Source: an uncultured Bacilli bacterium (GTDB lineage Bacteria; Bacillota_I; Bacilli_A; RFN20; CAG-288). Taken from it: a DNA stretch of 6,176 bases. Positions within the stretch are counted from its first letter, which is position 1. Each line of letters begins with the position of its first letter. Position numbers and translations under genes: made by a program. The DNA lies in contig CAKUXT010000123.1 in the NCBI GenBank assembly GCA_934700375.1, forward strand, positions 1 to 6,176. The letters are read 5' to 3'. Positions 1 to 5,826 of this stretch are shown here, piece by piece. The notes beneath the pieces are model-generated. The model saw only the letters and a list, made by a program, of their open reading frames with translations, had not been told where the DNA came from and did no database searches.

Positions 1-2092
1 GGATTGTACGATAATATCTTCCGTTGATGTGCGCGATATAGGGGGCGGAGGGACCGAAGATATCAAATCGGAGTCCTGCAGTCTTTTTCAGAAGATAGTT
101 CTTGATCTGATCTGCAATTGAGAGCACTTCCTTTAAGTCGACACCTTTGATATTGATGCTGGATAAGTAGGTGTAAGGAGGATACTTGTACTTTTTTCTT
201 TCTTCCATCTCTTTCAGATAGAAAGTGTCATAATCCTGCTTAGCGCCTAATTGTATCACTTCATTGTTTGGATTGTAAGTCTGAAGAAGCACTCTTCCTT
301 TTAAGTCTTTTCTTCCTGCTCTTCCGACAAACTGAGAGATGAGGTCAAAGGTGTCCTCATTTGCAGTATAGGAAGGGATGCGAAGAGAGGAGTCGGCATC
401 CAGTATGGCGGCCAGTGTGGCTTTCGGGAAATCATGGCCTTTTGCGATGATTTCAGTGCCGACGATGATATCAGTCTCACCATCTGCAAACTGCTCTAAT
501 ACCTGGTGTCTGATCTCATTGGAGGAGACATCGGAATCTAGTCTTGTGATCTTGGCATTCGGGAAGAAGTAACGGAGTTCTTCATAGGCTCTTTCTGTTC
601 CGTATCCCAAGGAGAGGAAGTCTTTGCTTCCGCAGTCGCAGTGATAACCGACTGTGCTGATTTTATATCCGCAGTGATGACAGTTGAGGCTGTCATATCT
701 TTTGTGATAATTCAGCGGTATGCCGCAATTAGGGCATAAGACTGTCTTATGACACTGCCTGCAGATATAGATAGGAGAATAACCGCGCCTATTGATAAGA
801 ATCATCGTCTGTTCTTTCTTCTTTAGGTTTTCCTCTATCTCTTTGACAAGCCTTAAGGAGAACATGCTGGACTTTTCCGGATTGAGCGATTCCGGATTGT
901 TCATATTGACCAGGATGATGTCTTTTTCCTGTGTCTTAGCGATTCTCTTGTTCATATACAGAGGATGATAGATGTTTTTCATCGCTCTTGCTTTATCGGT
1001 GATTCTCGGTGTAGCAGAGGCTAACAGCACCTTCAGGTTTTCGTTCTCGCTTCTCATGATGCTGACCTTGATCGCATCATAATAAGGGCTTTTGTCCTGC
1101 TTGTAGCTGTTTGAATGCTCTTCATCGATGATGATCAGTGAAAGATTCTTGACAGGTGCGAATACTGCACTTCTTGTTCCTAAAACAATCTTTGCCTGAC
1201 CAGAGAGGATTCTTTGATATTCATCATATTTTCTGCTGTCTGATAAGGAGGAGTTTATGATGGAGATTGCATCATGGAAATGACATTTGAGAAGATAGAG
1301 CATATGGTCGGTCAATGCGATTTCAGGAACGAGTATCAATACACCTTTCCCTTCTTTGAGCAGCGTTTCAGCAAGATGAATATAGACTTCTGTCTTTCCG
1401 GAACCTGTGACACCCTGAAGCAGAAATACTTTGTCGGTGCTATTCAATACATCGTGATAGACATGTTCCTGTTCAAGTGTCAGCTGATAAGGAATGATCG
1501 ATTCTGTGACAAGCTCTGGTATTCGGCTTACTGGTATCTCTTTGATTTCAACAGCTCCTTTTTCCAAGAGCTTGTTCAATGAGGCCTTGGCGCTGATTTC
1601 GCTTTTTCTTCTGCCGTTCTTTTCTTTCTCGATCTTTTCATAAAGAGATTTTTCGTTTTTGCTCAGCATCTCTTTGTCATATGGCTTAACAAAGACAAAG
1701 TCAATGGTCTTTTTCTGCGCTTTCTTCAAAGCCGAATCCTTCGGCTTCAAAGAAGGAGGAAGCATCGTCTGAAGAACACGGATGAGATCGCACTGGTAGT
1801 AGCTTGCCATCTGTTTTGCAAGGAGAAGCAGCTCTTTGCTCAATAGGGGTGCTTCATCTACTGGTCGGATGATTCTTGATATCTTCATTCCGACTTCTTT
1901 TTGATATTCTTCGATCGTTTTATCGATGGCTTTTGGTTCTTCGATGACAAAAGCAATCGTCTCTTTGCTTTGAGAGAAGCTCACTAAAACACGCATTCCT
2001 TCATGAATGCTATCATCTTCACTGTAATAGGTGAAAGGTCTGTCCAGTGCATAGACAGCCCTTCCGATAAGGACTTTGACGATATAGATCAT
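1..2092 (-). CDS. priA: Primosomal protein N' (PriA), replication-restart helicase, C-terminus cut by window edge
   Basis: PriA is a cytoplasmic 3'-5' superfamily 2 helicase that recognises abandoned replication forks and reloads the replicative helicase. The frame is open from ATG 2092 to the left edge, giving 697 residues; the usual length is about 730-800, so only the tail is missing. Visible in order: an N-terminal 3'-DNA-binding domain (about 1-105, with the family-like ALDRPFTYY); Walker A GVTGSGKT (227-234); VPEIALT (255-261); GTRSAVFAP (305-313); Walker B DEEH (323-326); SATP (359-362); NRRGYSP (434-440); zinc-binding cysteines C444, C447, C453, C456, C471, C474, C485, C487; GTEIIAKGHDFP (545-556); and motif VI QFVGRAGR (587-594). 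The final zinc pair is C-x-C, where C-x2-C is usual. The start matches PriA N-termini and overlaps the upstream gene's TGA as ATGA. The Shine-Dalgarno is weak, so coupled translation is likely (inference). Identity is secure from the motif series. Confidence 0.97.
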   Translation of the reverse strand, partial: MIYIVKVLIGRAVYALDRPFTYYSEDDSIHEGMRVLVSFSQSKETIAFVIEEPKAIDKTIEEYQKEVGMKISRIIRPVDEAPLLSKELLLLAKQMASYYQCDLIRVLQTMLPPSLKPKDSALKKAQKKTIDFVFVKPYDKEMLSKNEKSLYEKIEKEKNGRRKSEISAKASLNKLLEKGAVEIKEIPVSRIPELVTESIIPYQLTLEQEHVYHDVLNSTDKVFLLQGVTGSGKTEVYIHLAETLLKEGKGVLILVPEIALTDHMLYLLKCHFHDAISIINSSLSDSRKYDEYQRILSGQAKIVLGTRSAVFAPVKNLSLIIIDEEHSNSYKQDKSPYYDAIKVSIMRSENENLKVLLASATPRITDKARAMKNIYHPLYMNKRIAKTQEKDIILVNMNNPESLNPEKSSMFSLRLVKEIEENLKKKEQTMILINRRGYSPIYICRQCHKTVLCPNCGIPLNYHKRYDSLNCHHCGYKISTVGYHCDCGSKDFLSLGYGTERAYEELRYFFPNAKITRLDSDVSSNEIRHQVLEQFADGETDIIVGTEIIAKGHDFPKATLAAILDADSSLRIPSYTANEDTFDLISQFVGRAGRKDLKGRVLLQTYNPNNEVIQLGAKQDYDTFYLKEMEERKKYKYPPYTYLSSINIKGVDLKEVLSIADQIKNYLLKKTAGLRFDIFGPSAPYIAHINGRYYRTI

Positions 2093-2850
2093 TTTTGTCT
2101 TTTCAACGCTAGTAGTCTATCATATTTTCTTTCCTTCAGGATGGTGGAAAGACAAAGTTGTGTATCTGGTTTTATTTTGTCTTTTTCTATGATGTACTCT
2201 TTATTGTCTCTTGAAAGGAAAAGATAGTAATCTTTTGTTTCTTTTCCTATCTGGATATTCGTATAGTAAAGGATTTCTTCTTTCTCTTCTTCAGTTCTTG
2301 ATAGGTGATCGTTGTAGAACTGGTATTCGTATTCTTTCTTTCCATGTTCTTTCTTTTCCGATAGCGGAGAGAGAAAGAGAATATAGGAAAGAATCAACAG
2401 CAATACAATTCCAAGAAGGAAGACAAAGTAGAAATAGAAGAGTCTTTGTTCCATGGTCTTCTGAAAGTACAGAAGTGTCGCATAAAGAGGAAAGACAAGG
2501 ACATGGAAAGAGAGGAAGGAAATATCTCTTTTTCTCTTGTATAGCGAAAGCAGGAAATAGGGAAGATAGGTTTCTGTTCTGCTTTTATATTCATCCAGAT
2601 ATTTCTCTTCCTTTTCCTGATATTCTTCTGTCTTTCTTTTTCTGAAGTATCCGATTAGGTGGAAGATGAGGTTGATAAGAGAGAGAAGAAGCAATAAGAA
2701 GAACAGAGCCCAACAAGTCAGCATGATGCTGTCATTGAATAAAAGCGTATTCTCTTCCGTTACTGTAGATGTACCATAAAGGACACACAAAAAGACAAGA
2801 AAAAGAAGATAGGAAAGAATGTTGGACAGATTCAGGATTTTCTTTTTCAT
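2089..2850 (-). CDS. Membrane protein with YcxB-like C-terminal domain
   Basis: This is a 253-residue integral membrane protein of unknown function. Four hydrophobic segments lie at about 9-27, 42-68, 113-131 and 137-161. A highly charged, lysine/glutamate-rich stretch (about 69-95) separates the two hairpins. The C-terminal soluble part (about 173-250) contains YQFYNDHLS, then an ILYYTNI segment, ETKDYYLFLSRDNKEYIIEKD and a final ERKYDRLLALK. This pattern resembles the YcxB-like domain found after two membrane helices in many Bacillota proteins; the assignment is by eye. I start it at ATG 2850 because GGAGGG (2854-2859) lies just upstream. An in-frame ATG at 2877 has no ribosome site and would place that GGAGGG inside the gene. 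The stop TGA overlaps the priA ATG by four bases, so the two are co-transcribed and probably coupled. Nothing in the sequence shows why a membrane protein is paired with a fork-restart helicase. Confidence 0.8.
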   Translation of the reverse strand: MKKKILNLSNILSYLLFLVFLCVLYGTSTVTEENTLLFNDSIMLTCWALFFLLLLLSLINLIFHLIGYFRKRKTEEYQEKEEKYLDEYKSRTETYLPYFLLSLYKRKRDISFLSFHVLVFPLYATLLYFQKTMEQRLFYFYFVFLLGIVLLLILSYILFLSPLSEKKEHGKKEYEYQFYNDHLSRTEEEKEEILYYTNIQIGKETKDYYLFLSRDNKEYIIEKDKIKPDTQLCLSTILKERKYDRLLALKRQK

Positions 2851-2853
2851 ACG

Positions 2854-2859
2854 CCCTCC
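2854..2859 (-). promoter_or_regulatory. Ribosome binding site for the YcxB-like gene
   Basis: GGAGGG on the minus strand ends three bases before ATG 2850. It decides this start over the in-frame ATG at 2877, which has no purine-rich site in front of it. Confidence 0.75.
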
Positions 2860-2872
2860 AAAAATAGACAAA

Positions 2873-2900
2873 ATCATATGGCATGTTCAATGTCTGAAAA
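2873..2900 (-). promoter_or_regulatory. Candidate promoter for the ycxB-like/priA operon
   Basis: On the minus strand, TTTTCA (2900-2895, four of six matches to TTGACA) and TATGAT (2878-2873, five of six to TATAAT) are separated by 16 bases. Transcription would begin near 2866 and give a short leader that includes the GGAGGG site. This is a consensus match by eye, and other pairings in this AT-rich gap are possible. Confidence 0.4.
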
Positions 2901-2902
2901 AT

Positions 2903-2931
2903 TTGTTTCAAACATGATTCTATTCTATTTT
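2903..2931 (+). promoter_or_regulatory. Candidate promoter for the DUF308-like gene
   Basis: TTGTTT (2903-2908) and TATTTT (2926-2931) are 17 bases apart, each with four of six consensus positions. The predicted start near 2938 leaves a leader of about 35 bases containing GGAGGA. The -10 element lies inside the left arm of the 20-bp palindrome at 2926-2945. Moderate to weak support. Confidence 0.35.
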
Positions 2932-2945
2932 ATCATGATAAAATA
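2926..2945. repeat. 20-bp perfect palindrome in the divergent intergenic region
   Basis: The two 10-base halves are exact reverse complements, centred between 2935 and 2936 on CATG (core ATCATGAT flanked by A/T runs). It lies between two divergent genes and overlaps the candidate plus-strand -10 box, where a dimeric repressor site would be expected. It lacks the GC-rich stem of a good terminator. A shorter inverted repeat, TGTTT-C-AAACA, sits at 2904-2914. The operator role is inference. Confidence 0.5.
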
Positions 2946-2959
2946 AAATAGTTTTCAAT

Positions 2960-2965
2960 GGAGGA
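2960..2965 (+). promoter_or_regulatory. Ribosome binding site deciding the start at 2973
   Basis: GGAGGA lies seven bases before ATG 2973. An in-frame ATG at 2958 overlaps this site and has no site of its own, so 2973 is the real start. Confidence 0.85.
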
Positions 2966-2972
2966 TAAAAAT

Positions 2973-3518
2973 ATGAAAACATCAAATATTCTTAAAACCG
3001 TCATTTTCATGGTGCTAGGCATTCTCTTGTGTTGTTCAGTCATCGATCCTAATTCTTTGATAAACTGGATCATTTCCGCTTCTTTCTTGGCTGGTGGAAT
3101 CGTCTTCCTTCTCGCTTCTCTTATTGTCTCTCATTCGCTTATGACAGATAGTGGCTTGATGGGTGGTCTTCTTCTTGCTATAGGCATCTTCTTGCTTCCC
3201 TCTCTTCTTGGCGGTCAAACCATCAACTGGATGGGTGGCATCGCAATGATCATGATGGTTGTTGGTGCTATCTTCCTTGCTGATTCCGTTCTTGGATTTG
3301 TCTATCGCAGAAAGCTGATGGGCAACATTGTCGTCCTTGTCACTGGCGCAGCTATGTTCACTATCGGTATCTGCTTATGGCTCATTGAAGAATTCCAGGA
3401 CTTTGCAGGATTGATGTTAGGTATCTTCTTCATCGTCTATTCTGTCATTCTTCTCATCTCTTTGGTCACAAAGAAAGATATCCTTGTCATCACTGTCAAG
3501 TCTAGAAGAAGAAAGTAA
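2973..3518 (+). CDS. Six-helix membrane protein, DUF308/HdeD-like
   Basis: This is a 181-residue, almost entirely hydrophobic protein. Six membrane segments can be drawn at about 7-25, 29-52, 61-80, 86-110, 116-137 and 144-166. They are short and glycine-rich, arranged as three tandem hairpins, with a basic C-terminal tail ending KSRRRK. This size and the repeated two-helix pattern resemble the DUF308/HdeD-like family, whose biochemical role in Bacillota is not established; the assignment is by eye. No catalytic or transport motif is visible. The start at ATG 2973 follows GGAGGA with seven-base spacing. The gene is divergent from the priA operon, and a strong terminator ten bases after its stop suggests a monocistronic transcript. 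Ile is mostly ATC and Phe mostly TTC, unlike the gajA gene further right. Confidence 0.8.
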   Translation: MKTSNILKTVIFMVLGILLCCSVIDPNSLINWIISASFLAGGIVFLLASLIVSHSLMTDSGLMGGLLLAIGIFLLPSLLGGQTINWMGGIAMIMMVVGAIFLADSVLGFVYRRKLMGNIVVLVTGAAMFTIGICLWLIEEFQDFAGLMLGIFFIVYSVILLISLVTKKDILVITVKSRRRK

Positions 3519-3527
3519 AAAACTTAT

Positions 3528-3557
3528 GGATGCTCTAGGTGACTAGAGCATCCTTTT
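3528..3557 (+). terminator. Strong intrinsic terminator after the DUF308-like gene
   Basis: An 11-bp perfect stem (GGATGCTCTAG at 3528-3538 with its complement at 3543-3553) and a four-base GTGA loop are followed by TTTT (3554-3557). An A6 run at 3517-3522 lies upstream, so weak activity in the opposite direction is possible. The next gene starts only five bases after the T run. Confidence 0.88.
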
Positions 3558-3562
3558 GCAGT

Positions 3563-4060
3563 ATGAAAAATCAACCGACATTTGTTACACATGATAGTCT
3601 TCCTCCTTTTGTTCCAGAAGGCTCTAAGATTCTGATTCTCGGCTCTTTCCCTTCCCCTATGTCAAGGAAAGAAGGATTTTATTATGCGTATAGGACAAAT
3701 CGGTTCTTTAAAGTCCTTTCTTCGATTCTGAAAGAAAAAGAACCTTTGACAAAAGAAGAGAGGATGGCTTTCCTTTCCAGACATAAAATCGCTCTTTATG
3801 ATGTCATTTATTCCTGTAGGATAACAGGTGCATCTGATTCCTCTATTGAGGAAGTCACTCCTTGTGACATCGATAAGATCAGAAAAGAGAATCCGACAAT
3901 AAGACAGGTGTTTACCACCGGAAAGAAAGCAAGTGACTTATATCTCAAGTATCATGATTCTTCTTATCTTGCACTTCCTAGCACTTCTGCTGCCAATGCC
4001 AGTATGTCTATTGATGAATTATGTCAGCATTATTCGATAATTCTGTCGTTCCTAAATTGA
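3563..4060 (+). CDS. DNA-deoxyinosine glycosylase, uracil-DNA glycosylase superfamily family 6
   Basis: This is a predicted base-excision repair enzyme that removes deaminated bases, chiefly hypoxanthine, from DNA. It has 165 residues, a usual size for the single-domain family. Visible features: a beta strand then GSFPS (27-31); the GFYYAYRTNRFF segment (38-49), matching the family pattern of GS-P-S, then YY, then N-x-F-W, with N46 in the conserved Asn position and F49 where Trp is common; ALYDVIYSC (77-85); and LPSTSAANA (138-146), the second active-site loop. ATG 3563 is chosen because it precedes the conserved core directly. An in-frame GTG at 3539 lies in the loop of the terminator hairpin and is unlikely. 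No good Shine-Dalgarno precedes 3563, which is odd given the strong sites of nearby genes. The gene follows a terminator, so it needs read-through or a promoter I could not identify. Substrate choice within the superfamily is inferred. Confidence 0.88.
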   Translation: MKNQPTFVTHDSLPPFVPEGSKILILGSFPSPMSRKEGFYYAYRTNRFFKVLSSILKEKEPLTKEERMAFLSRHKIALYDVIYSCRITGASDSSIEEVTPCDIDKIRKENPTIRQVFTTGKKASDLYLKYHDSSYLALPSTSAANASMSIDELCQHYSIILSFLN

Positions 4061-4085
4061 TTATTAGGTCTGTTTTTGATATGAT
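4057..4085 (+). promoter_or_regulatory. Promoter of tRNA-Ala, extended -10 type
   Basis: TTGATT (4057-4062) and TATGAT (4080-4085) are 17 bases apart, with a TGa extension at 4077-4079. The predicted start near 4092 is five bases before the mature tRNA end. The -35 box overlaps the stop codon of the glycosylase gene (4058-4060). Confidence 0.7.
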
Positions 4086-4096
4086 TTTGTAGCCAT

Positions 4097-4172
4097 GGGG
4101 CTATAGCTCAGCTGGGAGAGCGTCTCGTTCGCAACGAGAAGGTCGCGAGTTCGATCCTCGTTAGCTCCACCA
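4097..4172 (+). tRNA. tRNA-Ala (anticodon CGC)
   Basis: This is a complete 76-base cloverleaf with encoded CCA. The acceptor stem GGGGCTA pairs with TAGCTCC and includes the G3-U70 wobble that alanyl-tRNA synthetase recognises. The D arm is GCTC...GAGC. The anticodon stem TCTCG/CGAGA carries loop TTCGCAA, giving anticodon CGC, which reads GCG. The T arm is GCGAG/CTCGT with loop TTCGATC, and the discriminator base is A. It is transcribed from its own promoter and ends at the 4241-4264 terminator. The foreign-looking gaj genes start about 100 bases after its 3' end, so it may have served as an integration site (inference). Confidence 0.97.
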
Positions 4173-4240
4173 AATCGAAATCTAAGCGAACCTGTAGAAT
4201 ACATCAATTGCAATGGATTCTTGGGTATCGTCGTTAAATG
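4173..4240 (+). other. tRNA 3' trailer, imperfect hairpin, no gene
   Basis: This 68-base stretch between the tRNA and its terminator has no convincing coding frame. It contains an imperfect hairpin: GAATaCAT (4197-4204) pairs with ATGgATTC (4213-4220) apart from one mismatch, around a loop holding CAATTG. The hairpin has no T run, so it is not a terminator. It may be trailer RNA removed in tRNA processing, or part of an old integration junction; neither can be shown here. Confidence 0.35.
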
Positions 4241-4264
4241 GCATCCTTAATTGGATGCTTTTTT
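4241..4264 (+). terminator. Intrinsic terminator after tRNA-Ala
   Basis: GCATCC (4241-4246) pairs perfectly with GGATGC (4253-4258) around a six-base loop, and is followed directly by TTTTTT (4259-4264). It ends the tRNA transcript. The extended -10 box of the gajA promoter begins at the last T of this run. Confidence 0.85.
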
Positions 4265-4272
4265 GATATAAT
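4264..4272 (+). promoter_or_regulatory. Extended -10 promoter for gajA with a leaderless start
   Basis: TGa (4264-4266) followed by perfect TATAAT (4267-4272). No good -35 is present at 16-18 base spacing (TCCTTA at 17), and that region is the terminator hairpin, so the extended -10 must carry recognition. The standard six-base gap puts +1 at 4279, the G of the GTG start codon. Leaderless transcription is inferred. Confidence 0.65.
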
Positions 4273-4278
4273 ATTGAC

Positions 4279-5826
4279 GTGCAAATACATAAAATAAAAT
4301 TAATCAACTTTAAGAAGTTTAAAAATCTTGAGATTTCTCTAAATGATAGCAACTATCATATTTTTATCGGCGATAACGAAGCTGGAAAATCTACAATTTT
4401 ACAAGCCATTGATTTAGTTTGTTTTGGAAGCGTCAGAAGAATTGAAACTATTGGTTTGGCGCGTCTTTTTAATAAAGACACAATAACTGAATTTCTTAAA
4501 CAACATGAAAACGATTTTCCTAAAATGATTGTTGAACTATATCTTAAGGGATGTGATGATTTTGATTTTGAAGGAAAAAACAATACTGATAAGCAAAATT
4601 GTTATGGCATAAGACTAATTTGCGAATTAGATGACGACTATCAAAATGAAATGGTAGATTCACTAAAAACAAATCGCGAGTTTTTCCCTTTTGAATACTA
4701 TAAAATTAGATTCTCTACATTTGCAGATACCAGTTACTCTGATGTAAGGAAAAAAGCAATTAAATCATTGTTTATTGACGAATCATCCAACCTTTATTCT
4801 TTAACTGACTTCATAAAAAGAGAATTTCGTTATTCAGCTGATGAGCACCCTAAAGAAAAGGCAAAGATTCTCCATAAATATAATGATATGAGGAATCAAG
4901 TATCACAAATAATCAAAGGCGAGTCAAATTTCTCGCAAGGAAATACAACTTTCGGTTTAAAAACCACAAATGAATATGATTTTGAAAATGATTTAATGCT
5001 TTTTGATAATGGTATGGACTTATCGATGAAAGGCAAGGGAACACAGTCGACAATCGCTACAAAATACGCTTTGTCAAAAAGGAAAGATGGAGTCGGAGTT
5101 GTTTTACTTGAGGAACCAGAAAATCATTTGAGCCATACAAGGCTTTTGAAGCTGCTTGAGGATATAAAAAAGGAAATTGGTCAAAACATGCAGTTATTTA
5201 TTGCGACTCACAATAACGATATATGCTCTCGATTAGATCTCAAAAATGTAATTGTGTTGGGCAATAACGATACTAATTCTGATTTAGATAAGCTAAGCGA
5301 TGAAACCGCAAATTATTTCATGAAAACACCGCCAGCTAGTTTAATCGAATTTTGTTTATCAGATAAAACGATTCTAGTCGAGGGGCCAGCGGAAATGATT
5401 TTGATGGATTTTTTCTTCGAAACTTTATTAAACAAAAAAGCCTCGGAACTCGGAGTCAATGTGTTAGATCTCCGCGGTTTAAGCTTCAAAAGGTATCTAG
5501 AAGTCGGAAAATTGCTTAATAAAAAAGTAGCTGTAATTACTGACAATGACCATCACGAAGAATTTGATGTGCAAAAAAGATATAGTGATTTCTTATATGA
5601 AAACTCCAAAATTTTTACTGATAAAGATTCTCGAGAAGCATACACATTTGAAGCGTCGATTTTCAAGAAAAACTCAGATTATTTAACAGAGCTCTTTGGA
5701 AAACAGGCTCTTCAACATATGCTCGAAAATAAAACCGAATCGGCACTAAAAATATTGGAAAATAAACCAAAAATAGAAGCGCCAGACTATATAAGAGAAG
5801 CCATACAATGGATAACAAGACAGTGA
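4279..5826 (+). CDS. gajA: Gabija GajA-like OLD-family endonuclease (ABC ATPase fused to TOPRIM)
   Basis: GajA is the nuclease subunit of the Gabija anti-phage system; the family nicks DNA and is held in check by nucleotide binding through its ATPase domain. This protein has 515 residues, somewhat shorter than the well-studied GajA (about 578). Visible: the N-terminal strand HKIKLINFKKFKNLEI typical of OLD ATPases; Walker A GDNEAGKS (31-38); FSTFADTSYSD (145-155); signature-like KGKGTQS (251-257); Walker B VVLLEEPENHLS (274-285); and ATH (309-311) as the H-loop. The TOPRIM domain follows: ILVEG with E368, DND (D422, D424), the YTFEASI segment (455-461), and K485 in NKTESA as the likely C-terminal catalytic lysine. 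The start is GTG 4279, which gives the expected N-terminus; an in-frame TGA at 4264 closes the frame upstream and no Shine-Dalgarno is present. The downstream helicase gene overlaps its end, as in Gabija loci. Composition is more AT-rich than genes to the left. A stand-alone OLD nuclease is less likely because of that neighbour. Confidence 0.88.
   Translation: MQIHKIKLINFKKFKNLEISLNDSNYHIFIGDNEAGKSTILQAIDLVCFGSVRRIETIGLARLFNKDTITEFLKQHENDFPKMIVELYLKGCDDFDFEGKNNTDKQNCYGIRLICELDDDYQNEMVDSLKTNREFFPFEYYKIRFSTFADTSYSDVRKKAIKSLFIDESSNLYSLTDFIKREFRYSADEHPKEKAKILHKYNDMRNQVSQIIKGESNFSQGNTTFGLKTTNEYDFENDLMLFDNGMDLSMKGKGTQSTIATKYALSKRKDGVGVVLLEEPENHLSHTRLLKLLEDIKKEIGQNMQLFIATHNNDICSRLDLKNVIVLGNNDTNSDLDKLSDETANYFMKTPPASLIEFCLSDKTILVEGPAEMILMDFFFETLLNKKASELGVNVLDLRGLSFKRYLEVGKLLNKKVAVITDNDHHEEFDVQKRYSDFLYENSKIFTDKDSREAYTFEASIFKKNSDYLTELFGKQALQHMLENKTESALKILENKPKIEAPDYIREAIQWITRQ

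Noticed and set aside
1274..1582. Plus-strand open frame of 102 codons
   Set aside because: It is antisense to the priA helicase core, which carries a full motif series in the other strand.
2211..2645. Plus-strand open frame of 144 codons
   Set aside because: It lies wholly antisense to the YcxB-like gene, has a low-complexity Phe/Arg/Ser-rich product and no domain, so it is a shadow of the AGA/GAA-rich real gene.
2089..2877. Longer form of the YcxB-like protein starting at ATG 2877
   Set aside because: No ribosome binding site precedes 2877, while GGAGGG lies right before the in-frame ATG at 2850. The extra nine residues add nothing recognisable.
3539..3562. GTG start at 3539 for the glycosylase
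   Set aside because: It lies in the loop of the terminator hairpin, has no ribosome site, and adds eight residues outside the conserved core.
4051..4075. Weak terminator CCTAA...TTAGG with T5 after the glycosylase
   Set aside because: The stem is only five base pairs with an eight-base loop, the T run is offset by four bases, and the region is better explained as the tRNA promoter.
4141..4172. Direct repeat of the tRNA 3' end as an att site
   Set aside because: No second copy of the T-arm/acceptor sequence was found by eye up to 6176. Any distal site would lie outside the window.
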